Shown here: positions 10,660 through 22,459 of the stretch, one piece after another
Position numbering within the stretch: position 1 is the first letter of the stretch
How the letters are laid out: each line of letters begins with the position of its first letter
Assembly: GCA_963682055.1 (NCBI GenBank)
Contig: OY821744.1
Coordinates: 5,496,835 to 5,560,834 of the forward strand
Direction: 5' to 3'
Length of the DNA: 64,000 nt
Source: Primula veris
Lineage: Eukaryota; Streptophyta; Magnoliopsida; Ericales; Primulaceae
Made by a program: the position numbers and the translations under genes
Notes under the pieces: model-generated
Seen by the model: the letters and a program-made list of their open reading frames with translations, nothing else
The model's database searches: none
What the model was told of the DNA's origin: nothing

Positions 10660-11500
10660 GTAAGTATCTCGTTCGATCCGTATCCAGACCCGATTACTTT
10701 TAGAAGTGAAAAAAAAATCCCAATTCTGACCCGACAAAAGTCGTGACCCGACTTTTTCGGGATCCCGTAGGGTCGGAATAGGTTTATTCCGAATCTCTCG
10801 ACATATTTTTTTATTTTACGACGATGTCATTTTTTATTAACAATTTTCATTTAATAAGTCTAAACATGTTATTAACGCGAAACATAATTCTAGTTTAAAA
10901 ATAACATTCTTAATAAATGAAAAAAGAAATTAACATGTAATAGAAAAAATAGTGTGAAAATATAAATAATGGAGTAGATAAAAAAATTGATACGTTTTTT
11001 ATCAGATTCTTTTATTATTTAGTTTTATTCACACAAGCAACAATTATCATATTAAATGAGATACATTATCATTATAATTAATATAATCGAAAAATAATAA
11101 TTATTTATCTTTCTTGAAAATAACAATATAATTTTTTAATTTAAGTATATTTCTTATTTTAATAGTTTTATATATTAAAAACTACAAATGTATATTATAC
11201 TTATATAATTATAACGAATATGTAAAACATAAAAGATTGTAGCTCATATGGTAGGATGCTTACATTCTATGCTAGAGACACAAGGTTCAATTATCATCAC
11301 TTATGTTTAATATAAATTAATTGATATTTTTTATAAAAATATAAATTAATTAAAAAATCGAGTTGGGTCGGGACACCCGACGAAATTAAAATTGTCACCC
11401 GATCTCAATCCCGAAGTTTGTCGGGTCGGGACAAAACCCGGCATTTTTGGGTCGGGACACGGGTCGGGTCAGGATTTCAGGATTTTTTCCCAACTCTAGG
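10660..11500. mobile_element. candidate hAT-like element with GGGTCGGG-rich arms
   Basis: The right part ends CCCGACCC-rich and then TTTTTTCCCAACTCTAG; read inverted, this is CTAGAGTTGGGAAAAAATCCTG. The left part has AAAAAAAATCCCAATTCTGACCCGAC, which aligns with the inner portion of that arm. Such ends are typical of plant hAT MITEs. The left terminus is unclear and no target duplication was found. Confidence 0.4.
11232..11310 (+). repeat. tRNA-like block, possible SINE head
   Basis: TGTAGCTCATATGG (A-box-like) is followed about 40 bp later by AGGTTCAATTAT (B-box-like), the spacing of an RNA polymerase III internal promoter. The acceptor stem does not pair and the sequence runs into AT-rich DNA. 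It is likely a tRNA-derived SINE fragment. It lies inside the candidate element at 10660-11500. Confidence 0.3.
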
Positions 11501-11510
11501 TGAAAGTAAA

Positions 11511-12364
11511 CAGATTATGACGGTCTGGTCGGAGGACCGGATCGTTACATTAATCTTGGTAATTTGGCATGTGGCAAATTAAAAGTTTACAAATAGAGGT
11601 AAATTTTTATTTTTCACAAATAAAGGGGTGGTAGTTAAAGTTGTAATAGGTAAATGACACATTCAATTTGTGTAAAGAAAATTACTATTTTTGTATTTTG
11701 GTACCGAAGAAATTCAGATATTATTCTCTAATTGTAACTCCCAAGTCATAAATGACAAAAACAATCGAATAGTAACACTTGTGACACAACCCTTCATACA
11801 CGTACACAATCTCACCATCATTTAGGTACACTAGATCTCATGTAAATTAATAAAATTTATAAAATAATAATTTTATTTGATCAATATGAAAAATGGTGAT
11901 AAAATTTTAAAACACCATTATATAAATATTTGATTCCCATAAAATCAAAATTCTTTAAAATGAAAAACATTAATAGAACGATTTAATGAAATATGACCCT
12001 GTAATCGTTTCATTCTTCTTAAAGTTTAATATATCATTTGTTTATTCTTAATTTGCTACATGATTTAAAATGTAACAAAAATTATATATTAGTAATTTAA
12101 GTAACTTTACTAACGAGTTTGACGATTATTATTAATAATGTATAATACGCTTTATGTTATTAACTAATATATTTATTGAATCAATAAAAAACTTCTTTAA
12201 AATAATAAATTATTAATTTACCTACTTATCTAAATTAATAAATATATTTGTCCTAACATATTATTTTATATAAGTTCTGGTATATATTAATGTATGTATA
12301 TAATCATTTTCATACTTAACAAAATCTTCCTGCGCGTATTCATAACTAAATTCGGTGCCAAGCT

Positions 12365-12398
<34 letters not shown>

Positions 12399-13565
12399 AC
12401 ATATATACATATATATATATATATTAAAGTAATGCTTCAATAGAGCTGTTAAAGATACTTCCTTTGAGATCCAGGTGAACATTTTTTCTTTTATAAAAAA
12501 ACCCTCTTCAGATCCATTTATTTACCTGTTTTTATATTTTTATATATATAAATACCCATGTGCCTATAATACATGCACAAGTTACTTTTTTGTTTTTTGG
12601 GTTCTGGGTAAGTTTTTATTTATTTATTTGGGTACTTAAAGCTTGTTATTTTTGAGTTTTCGTATAAATTTATTTATTTTTGATAGGCCATAACAAGTGA
12701 TAGAAGTTGGGCTGGGTTAAAATTCTTAAATTTGATTGATTTTAAATTTGTTTGAATTTTTCACTACTTATATATTTATCTGACATTTAATAAAGTGATT
12801 AGCAGGAATTGAGAATTTGTGGTTAGCTTTTACAATTGCTTTAACATTTCAATTTATAGTTTGATTGGTTGCATTTTAAGCTCACCTTTTTGAGTTGTTT
12901 GTAATTAATTTTTATGCATTTGATTAGCTACTCAAAGCTGAGTTCTTTTTTGTTTTTGTTTTTTTGACCTGAAAAAGCTAGAAGTTTGCCAAGGTGAATA
13001 ATGAATTCACCTATTTTATCATTCTCAAATACTAAATAAGTCAGTTTTTTTTTTAAGCTGCAGCCAAACAAGCTGTAAATGTCGAAAAAAACAATCACAC
13101 GAAAATTTTATATGGGTAATAATAGTTAATTAGTTATGCTGCTGCATCTGCTGATGATGTGAATATTATGTTTTTCTTTTATTCACAGTTAGAATTACTG
13201 GTCAATATCATGAAAAAGAAAATCCAATTTTAGAAGTCAAATTAAACAGAAAAATTAAGTAAACTTGCAAATCTTTAAATGTAATTTGGAGTGATTTGTT
13301 AGGATATGAGTATAATGGTTAACTTTTAGCAAATGTTTGAGCATATCAGTTAAGAGGGCCTTTTAATAGTGGTATGGTGGTGGTTGGACGTTATTGGTTT
13401 GTCACTACTTATTTATTTCATGATTCGGAGACTAATAAGTGTTTCTTTTTAAATAGATTATTAAAAAAGTAGTATGTAAACTCTAGTAGGAAGTTAATCT
13501 CCTTTGGAGCCCTAACTGTTTCCTATATATTTTGATTAATGAAATATGCTACTTACTCATCTGCT
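11511..13565. other. spacer and probable upstream/5'UTR region of the TBL gene
   Basis: No coding sequence is seen. There is a CT microsatellite (about 12364-12398) followed by TA repeats (about 12402-12424), which would suit a 5' leader region, but no transcript start can be fixed. A fragment of the dispersed TTTGGTTGCAGC family lies at about 13057-13075 (inverted). Confidence 0.4.
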
Positions 13566-14159
13566 TACGACTGCAAATGAACCGAACGAACGCGGGCTCT
13601 GTTTATGTTGTTCGTTTATTCATGTTGAGTTCATGTTCATTTATAAACGAACGCACATGAACCGACGCTTGACAAACTAACAACAATTTTCTCATGAACG
13701 GTTCGTTAACAACATAAGTCTTAAAAATTCAATTTAGACCTGGTCACAAAATTATATATACTATCGCCACAACATTTATATACACATGTACCTCAACATT
13801 TATTAAATCTCTCAAGTTTTAGATTTCCTTATTACCTATATGATACTTCTTTGTTAACATGGTTTGCATGGACAATGTACGTGTTTTCTAGATTTTGACA
13901 TCTTATAAAACTTATGACATACATCATTTTTATATATTAACACATACTATAATCTATGATGATAATGAATCGAACTTATTTTTCAAACTCTTAGCAAACC
14001 GATCTCTTAAGAAACAAACGGCGTCGTGTTCATGTTGAGTTTGTTTACTTAACGAACCTTTATTTTTTTGATCATGTTCGGTATGCTTACTTACGAACAG
14101 AAATGATAATGAGACGAACATGACATGTTCATGAATGGTTTGGGTCGTTTGCAGCCCTA
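13566..14159. mobile_element. hAT-like nonautonomous element (TAGGGCTGCAAA-type ends)
   Basis: The left end TACGACTGCAAATGAACC and the inverted right end TAGGGCTGCAAACGACCC match the hAT end type of the copies at 5.3, 21.1 and 58.1 kb. The arms share GAACGAAC and CATGTTCATG-rich inverted sequence. The flanking 8-mers agree at only four of eight bases, so this is an old insertion or the ends are one or two bases off. It lies just upstream of the TBL start. Confidence 0.6.
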
Positions 14160-14327
14160 CCTATCATGTAATTTCAAAACATTCAGCATCAAATTATCAG
14201 ATGTTTCTTGACCAGATACTAATAACTACCTCGACTTTTATTTTCAGTTACTTTCACTTCAGTTTTGTTTATTTATATGTGTTCATCGGACTAATGACTT
14301 AATCTTGAAACTTTAGGATCTTAAAGG

Positions 14328-17300
14328 ATGAAAGGAGGTTTTTACGGACTAAAGGGAAAGCAAATATCACTTGGTCTCTTAGCACTTATATGCACAACAA
14401 TTCTTTTCTGGGCATGGGATAAAACTCCCCTCCTCACCTCTTTACTTCCACAGCAAAATCGCGTATTGCAACTGCCTCCAGGTTTTCCCCTAAATATACT
14501 TAACAATTGGGGTAATTCCCATCAAGTGGGATATTTTGTACTTATTTCAGATTAACCTCCAGTGGGAACTTTTCGTTCCCATAGAGTAGCTCCATACCAT
14601 TTGATACGCGTATTCAAATTGAGCTTATTGAAGTGCACACCCAATCCAAAATAAAATCAGTTTATTTGATAGTATTACTATATAGACAAGTATCCTCCTT
14701 GTGAGTAAATAGGAATAAACTCTAAACTATTTCATCTAATAATAAATTTTCATGATATATTTTTGTGTTTCTGCTTGGGAATATCTTGTCTTATTACTTT
14801 TAAACCACCTGCTCATGCAGCTGTTCACAAAGAGGTGTCAGATGGGCTAGAGAAACATCATTATGATCGGCAAACCTCCAAAACTCCTAAAGTATCTTCA
14901 GGAACTGAAAACGATGGAAAAAATGTTAGCTTAGCTAGTTTTACAGGTAAAGGAGAGGGAGAGATTACAGAGAGTGAGACGGAAAAGGAAGAGGCAAAAA
15001 ATTCTTCTGCTTCATCCGAAACGGAACATCCAAAAAGTGGTCTGGTTGAGGAGAAAGGTACCTCTTTCTTTTTATTTTTATTACTTAGATAAGTGGTTAA
15101 CAAATATCTTTCCCTTTTTCCCCCCTTCAAAATTATGAACTTCTGTATAGGATAACTATGTTCGGAGTGTTTCCTTTTTATTCACAAGCGAAATCTCAAC
15201 ATGCTGAGGATTTATTCTTAACTATTTCTGCTATCCTTGGAATTTGTATTACTTCCATGATTCAACATGTAGCTCATTACTGTATTAGAATCCTTTTAGT
15301 TTTGGTCTGTGTTGTACTATTGCAGTCTTTTCGTTGCGAATTTAATGAGTCATTTTGGTGGTGAAATTTTAGAGGTTTCTAAAAATAGTAAGGTTTGTTT
15401 GTGATCATAGTTATGTACTCAAGGGAGGGCCAGTAGAATCATAGGCTGTACTAAAAGAATTCCAACTCTCGAGAGAACCTAGTCTCCATTTATTCCAGGA
15501 AAAGAGAATGTAAATTAGAATGGTGCTCATAGTAGAGCAAACTAGACATATATCCTAAACGAATTTGCTTTCATTTCCGCTTTAAAGGCAAGATTTTGAT
15601 TTGGACGGATCATGTAATCGACACGCAGAACCTACCGTAGTGGGTATTCAAGAATATACGACTTGAGCTTTAAATATAATCGAAATAAGTTTATATGAAG
15701 TTTTTACTAGCCTATTTGTGTTACTGCCCTACTTGTGCTCTTATACGAGGGCCGAACTGCCAGCAACCATGGTTCAATTTGCAAAAATGGGCAATTATTT
15801 GGGTCTCAGGACAATGTCTATTTATTTCTGTCTGCTCTTTTAAGCTCTTACAGTAAATTAGATATGTAGTTTGTGCTGTAGAATGTTTTTATAGGGTCAA
15901 CGTTTGCGAGTTTTCTTTATTCTAAGTTTGTGGTTTAACAAATAATAGTTTTCATCTTCAGTAGCTTTTGGGTTGCTTTGGCAAGGCCTAAGATTCGCTA
16001 ACCATTTTAAACTTCTTTACTTCTCATGGTGATGTAGTAGCCTCTCAGACTTCTGGAAATGAGTACTCTTTATCAAGAGAAGACGATAATAAGAACTTGG
16101 CTACTAACACCTCAAGTGAAGGTAGATCACTGTTCCAATACTTGTTTTTTCCTAGTCAACGTTCTTTAGTGGGCTAGGCTCATACATATTTGGTAATCCA
16201 ACTCGATAGTTTTATCCTAAAAGTTAATGTTAAAAGCCAATTGTTTATAGCAGAAGTAGATTTATCGATTTGGTTTGTGTATGATCTTGTTACATCTCTG
16301 GTTGCACATCCCAAACCTGACTAGTTCACTGGCTATTTTTTAAACAGAGTGTATATTATAAGAATAACACCTCCCTTGGTTGCACAAGCGCAAAAGCATC
16401 CTTTTTAGGTTTAACAAATACTTGTAAGTGTGCTTGGTAAGTAACAATATGTGTACTTTAGCCATTTGGAGGATTGAAAAATTGTTGATAGTAGTTAAAA
16501 CTAGATGAGAACATTACTTTTACGAGAATATTATGGATCAAGATCTTAAAAGTTATAAACTTTTTCCCTCAAAAATATCAACTGCCATTGTAAATACTTA
16601 TTCTTGTTTCATCACATGTTGATTTTACTTAAAAGACGACAGTATACATTTTTTTTTTGTGGTTCACCAAACAAGCCCTATGTATATTACATTTTCCCCG
16701 TCAATTTTCTTGCTTATAATTATTTGCATTGTTTACAATTCCAGCATGTAATTATGCGAAAGGAAAATGGGTAGAAGATGAATCTCGGCCTTTATATTCT
16801 GGGTTTGATTGCAAACAGTGGTTATCAGGGATGTGGGCTTGCCGTCTGACACAACGCACAGATTTTGCATATGAAAAGTTGCGATGGCGACCAAAGAATT
16901 GTACAATGGATGAATTTACAGGACCTAAGTTTTTGGAGAGGTAACTATTGTTATTTATGCTGATTACTATGTATAGTACATTATATCGAACCACATGATG
17001 TTCTTTTTAAATGTGATTTGAGGTTTTAACATGTCCAAATTGGGAAGTTGACATGCTTCACTTTATTGAGAAACTCAAAGATGCTTCAAGTATTCAAATT
17101 GGCATATCACCAGCTTCAATAGATTGATATGACACATGAAAGCAAAAAGAAATTTACATATTTGTTATAGACAAAGAAAAAAACCGTATAAAAATTCTCA
17201 AACAAACTGATATGAAAACAGGGCATTGATTTATGTAAAACTAAGTGGTCAACCACTTGGGCTATGTAGCTAGCGCAAGGTTGGCGCATCAGTTTGTCTG

Positions 17301-18881
17301 TGGGTTTTTGAATATTTTAGTTTGTAAATTGTTAGTCACATATATAGATATACATATGATAGTGGGAGTTTCTACAAGTAGTTTCACTATAATTTTTTTG
17401 TATCGGTCAAATAAGAGAATTACCTGATTCCCGTAATTAATTTCAGGATGCGGGACAAAACGCTTGCTTTCATCGGCGATTCGTTAGGTAGGCAGCAATT
17501 CCAGTCGCTGATGTGCATGGTGACAGGAGGTCAAACGCGTCCCGACGTTGCTGACGTGGCAAAAGAATATGGACTCGTCAAGCATCGTGGGGCGACACGT
17601 CCCGATGGGTGGGCGTATCGATTCCCGACAACCAACACCACTATCCTTTATTATTGGTCCGCAAGTTTATCCGATTTAGAACCACGAGATATCACAAACC
17701 CGCAGACTGATTTTGCTATGCACCTTGATAGACCTCCAGCGTTTCTAAAACGTTACATTCACAGATTCAATGTTCTTGTTCTAAATACAGGACATCATTG
17801 GAACCGAGGGAAGTTTAATGCCAACAGGTGGGTAGTAGAGGAACTAAGTGGTGATACAAGGTGGTTGTATCTGCCTATATTGACAAAAAGAAAATAAATA
17901 AGTAGAGAAATTACGTTATTGTACACTAACGTATTGCCAAAAATTAATATTTTGCACCAGCCTACAAATTTACTACTAATTAGTGCACTGTTGTAAGATT
18001 TTTTGACGATTTTAATACTCGACATTGGGAAAAAACCATAGATCAGGGACTATAATAGAAAAAGAACCATAGCTTGGAGACTAAAGTAAGAATTCTGTTG
18101 ATAAAATAGTGTATGAAATATGAAAATATAGATATACAGTGCAAGAATTTTTATTTTTTTAAAAACAACACTTTCGTACCCCAACTTATGTTTTTTATTT
18201 ATTTATTCAGAATGTTAAATGTACTGAAGTCATTGAGAATTATAGGGTTAGTATGATAAATTGTAGGTTGGTGTAAAAATATCAAAAACTTGTAAAACAT
18301 TAGTGGTCAAAACTGTAGTTAACATGATAAAGAAAATCAAACTTTCGCTGTGTCTTTTTTTTAATTAAAAAAATCCAATTATGTCACTCGGGCTCTCCAT
18401 AATAAACAAAATCAAACATTTCTGGTTATGCCACTGCAGGTGGGTGATGCATGTTGGGGGAATACCAAATACTGACAAGAAAATTGCGAGTATCAACGGT
18501 GCTAAAAATTTCACTGTCCACAGTATTGTCAACTGGGTTAACTCGCAGCTTCCAAGATATTCGTGCTTGAAAGTTTTCTTCCGGACTATTTCACCGAGGC
18601 ATTTTTTTAACGGAGATTGGAACACTGGTGGTACTTGTGACACAGTTTTTTCAGGCGAGAGAGAGGTTTTAAGTGAAGAATCTAGCGATATTGTTGCTGC
18701 TAGTGCAGTAAAAGGATCTAAAGTTAAGCTTTTGGATATAACTGCGATTTCGCAAGTTCGAGACGAAGGTCATATATCGCGATATAGTATCAAGGCCACA
18801 CCAGGTGTACAGGATTGTTTGCATTGGTGTTTACCTGGCGTTCCTGATACGTGGAATGAAATCCTATTTGCACAATTATGA
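14328..18881 (+). CDS. TBL: trichome birefringence-like (TBL) protein, probable cell-wall O-acetyltransferase
   Basis: Six exons: 14328-14481, 14821-15057, 16038-16121, 16745-16940, 17447-17827 and 18440-18881. All phases fit and give 497 aa. The protein is type II: a short basic cytosolic tail, a membrane anchor (about 14-29), a low-complexity Ser/Glu/Lys-rich stem, a PMR5N domain (about 159-224, starting at CNYAKGKWV), and a PC-esterase domain with GDSLGRQQ (about 233-240) and DCLH near the C-terminus (about 475). The GDS serine and the DxxH pair are the expected catalytic residues. Characterised TBL proteins acetylate xylan, pectin or other wall polymers in the Golgi. The short N-terminus recalls the TBL14-16 group, but I am not sure of the member or substrate. 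Exon 1 could instead end at 14511, also in phase, adding ten residues. Confidence 0.9.
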
Positions 18882-19629
18882 TTCGTTAAAGCGATTTTGT
18901 GTACATACAAAGTGTATCAATATCATAGGGTGTGCTGAATAGTGAATTCGAAGTAAATGACTATTCTTGAGGGGTTGAAGAACGCGGAGAGGTCATCGCT
19001 TATGTGCATATAAAAGCCCTTGTTTGATTGCAGCTTACAAGCTTTCTATTTTACCTTAAGTTAGGAGTTTGGAGAAACTAGTTTTTCTTCAGAAATTATA
19101 ATCCAGTCTATTTGCTTAGAATCTGCAACCATACAAGCGCAAAAAGTAAATCCTTATCTATCGACTCTGTACGACAGATAATAACGACAGATTCTTGGAT
19201 GATGGTGCCTGCAGACCTGCAGTGTTGCCCTTATTGAGTCATTCTTCCCGGTTTTTCTCCATCGGCTATACTCAACTATGTATGTATGTACCTTTTAATC
19301 TGTATCCAGATAGTTCCATGTTTGTTAAATTTTCTCCATTAAAAGAGAGCTCTTATTGGAAAGTGGCAATGCTAGTGAGTTGGTGTAGGTAGTTCAATTT
19401 TCTTTCCTTTGTACCGTCTTTCTTTTGCTCTTTTGTTATTTTGGTACATTGCAGATACAGTGCTATACACATGAATACGGTAAACTTTTCCCAATTTCTC
19501 TTCAGCGTCCAACTATTTTCTTCTGTTTACGAATTTTTTGACTGTGGTTCTTGAATCCGGTAAATAGCTATTAGCATTCAGAAAACTATAGTGTCTTATA
19601 TACGTACTAATGAGACACGACTAATTCAA
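18882..19629. other. 3'UTR and spacer
   Basis: Nothing coding is seen. An AGCCCTTGTTTGATTGCAGCTT block (about 19015) belongs to the dispersed family with GTTTGGTTGCAGCTT ends. Confidence 0.5.
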
Positions 19630-20105
19630 CTAGGCCGTGTTTGTAAATCATTTTTTATTTATGATGAATATATTAATTAATGGGCTTGACCCATGTTTTC
19701 GAGCCCAAGAATCAAAGATAGGCCGAACCATTGTTGGTAAGAGTCTGACCCATCCACCAGATCCCGACCGTATAGGTGATGGTCTGCCTAAAGTCCAAAC
19801 CCACAAAAGAGAAGCCAGGTGAAACACCAAACAAAAAGTAATGAGAATCACCCATGAGCTAATGAGTAACCGTCCATGTTCCAGATCGTGGGGTAGTTAC
19901 ATCTATCAACTAGCCAATACCGCAACTCATGAGATGCATGATATACGAAAGTAACCTTCACGAACCTAACTATAAATAAAAAGGCAAGACCATCATATGA
20001 GGGATTAGACAAAATTACTCTCTCTCTACTAATATTTCTAGACATTTAAATATCCAAACACTTAAAACATATTTTGGGGCCTAATACTAATTTACCCATT
20101 CATGG
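19630..20105. mobile_element. possible LTR fragment
   Basis: The block contains a TATAAATA box (about 19972), then a CTCTCTCTAC stretch and a GGGGCCTAATACTAATTTAC end part. This order is seen in many plant Gypsy LTRs. No second LTR, primer-binding site or coding domain was found, so it is at most a fragment. Confidence 0.3.
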
Positions 20106-20430
20106 TCCATCACCCGTCCAGGGTTCGTTACTTGTCTGTGGTTCATCATCCGCTCATCCTTGATCCATCATTCATCATTGATCCATCGCTCATCTGCTCA
20201 TCTGCTCATCTTTGTTCCATCGCTCATCCTTGGTCCATCGCTCATATTTGGTTCATCATTCATATTTGGTCCATCGCTCATCCTTGGTTTATCAACCCGT
20301 ATGTGGTTGATCACCATCATTGGTCCATCGCTCATCCTTGGTCCATCGTTAATCATTGGTCCATCGCTCATCCTTGGTTTATCAACCCGTCTGTGGTTTA
20401 TCACCCATCCTTGGTCTATCAATCATCCTA
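20102..20430. repeat. about 18-bp minisatellite (TTGGTCCATCGCTCATCC)
   Basis: Units built from TGGTCCATCGCTCATCCT, and variants with GGTTTATCAACCCGT, repeat to about 20430. The period is a multiple of three, which opens overlapping frames on both strands (one reads WSIAHP repeats). I do not regard these as genes. The array follows the possible LTR fragment and may be part of the same element. Confidence 0.75.
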
Positions 20431-20642
20431 CTTCAAGTTACACGTGGAGCATACAGATTGGTCCATTATCTGACTGACTAGGATTCAAACTTGTAGAGTT
20501 TTAAGCTTCGTCAATTTACAAACACAACCTCTGGAAGAACGATACGTCAAAGGATTCACTCTCCAACAGAAAGAAAAAAAACACAGAATTATGAAATTTC
20601 CATAACTGAAACAACTCCAAATAAAATCCGTTTTTCTTTACC

Positions 20643-20791
20643 TGCAACTCTTGGTCTATTTTCCCAAACTCCGATAATGGCAAGAAAGGATTGGTTGCAT
20701 ATCCTTCGCTTCTAGTTCTAGCAATGTCTTGTCTACGAGCTTCTTCAATGTTTTCGTTATTTACAAGTTTGTATTTGCGTTTGGTTTTCAT
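20643..20791 (-). CDS. short hypothetical ORF or first exon, unknown
   Basis: On the minus strand an ATG opens about 50 charged residues (start MKTKRKYKL, end SEFGKIDQELQ). A possible GTAAAG donor follows at about 20642, and beyond it the reading loses coding character. The composition is coding-like. No downstream exon can be joined and I recognise no family. It could be part of a transposon or a chance frame. Confidence 0.25.
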
Positions 20792-21078
20792 CTTGAACTA
20801 TGATTTTATATATTTTCTTGTTTGTAATAGCTAGAAGTTTTAAACTAAACCAGAGTGGATTTACTATTCTGTTAGTTTACAGCCGGGTCTAATCTGAGCT
20901 CTGCATAATGAACTATCAATCCCATGACTATATAAAAGCCATGTTCTTGCAAGTAATTTAGTGTGGAATTGGAAATATAGTAGATTCTCCTCCAATATGT
21001 GTTGTAATTTTTCCTCTAGCGCTTGTTACTAAATACTTAATAATTTTTCTGCTATTCCAAATTTAATAATGTAATTAC

Positions 21079-22451
21079 TAGAGCTGTAAGTAAAATCTGT
21101 GAATCCGTGAATCTCATCCGAACCGTTGGTTTGGTTAGATTTGGTTTATGTTTTGAATTTTAATGGTTTGCTTTTGGACTTTTGGATTCAAAAATTTCAA
21201 ATCCGTCTTTAATGGTTTAGTTTATATTTCAATTTTGTTAATCCGAACCAGATCAATCCGATCCAAACCATTGAATGCAATTCAAATCATTAAACTCAAT
21301 CCGTTATACCTCTTAAAAATAAGCATTATTATTTACTCTACTTATGAAAAAAAACTAAAACTCCTTATAATAAACGATTGTATATATACTATTTAATCTA
21401 ATGAACAATAATAATTCTGTAAAATATTGCAAAGGTCCTTAACCTTTATATTCTTTCAATTACTTGATCCCAAAGTAAAACTAACTACGAAATATTTAGT
21501 TTATAAATATGGCTTATTAGGTAAGTCGACTAAATAACAGTGACTATTTGGAACAATTAACTTATTTGACTGTTTATGGTACAGTCAGCTTAACCACCGT
21601 TAGATTAGAAAATAAATGGTTAGAGTTATGTTTTTCAATAACTAATTTATTTTTTCTATTTTTAACAAATTAGAATTTGATAAATTAAAAACAAATTGTA
21701 CAACATACTAAAAACCCAAATAAAAATATAAAACCGTATGAGGGTCTACCCTAAACTTAAATATTAATCAAAATTTAAATTTTTTTATCCATTTAACACA
21801 TTTTTTATGTAAACGGTTTGTGAACCAGTCATATATCATGACGTTCCCTAGTAATCCCCCTAAATAGCAGAGTCATATTGTTTAACCACATTAAACAAAA
21901 AGAGAGAAAGATAAATACTGTTTCCGCCACAGCATTGCGCGTGTCCGGTAAAATCTACTTTTTTGGAGTTTGAACCGTTGGATCGACTTGATACTAGCGG
22001 CAATAGTTTGGTAACTCAGAGGCCTTCATTCTCAACGGTGGAGATCACTTTTGAAGTTGATTATGGTTGTCTGCTGAGCCGAAAACAGAGCTACTGTTGA
22101 TGATTAGTATTGGTGTGTTTGTTTTCGTGTTTCCTCTTGCTTGTTTTGTTACCAAGATATTTGTCTTGAGTTAATTGGCTTGTTTGCTCCTATTGAGATA
22201 TTAGGGAGATTAAACCGAGATAGTTAATTTAGATTAAATAACGAAGGGCAATTATTATTAAAAACCGAATCCGATCCGAATTCGCACCGAACCATTGAAT
22301 CCATAAAACCAACCCAAACCGATCTGTTATATTTGGTTTGGTTTGAAAAAATAAATGGTTTGGTTTAGATTCAAAATTTTAAAATCCGTTCTTAATGATT
22401 TTGTTTAGGATTGACAATAATCCGTTTAAATCCGAACCATTTACACCCATA
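21079..22451. mobile_element. 1.37-kb nonautonomous hAT-like element with perfect 8-bp TSD (GTAATTAC)
   Basis: The ends TAGAGCTGTAA and, inverted, TATGGGTGTAA are of the hAT type. GTAATTAC flanks the element exactly on both sides (21071-21078 and 22452-22459). Both arms are rich in AATCCGAACC-type motifs in opposite orientation. No transposase frame is present. The middle (about 21500-22250) differs in composition and may be captured or nested DNA. Confidence 0.85.
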
Positions 22452-22459
22452 GTAATTAC

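Noticed and set aside
20102..20477. Overlapping open frames on both strands over the TCCATCGCTCATCC array
   Set aside because: Same effect of a repeat period divisible by three.
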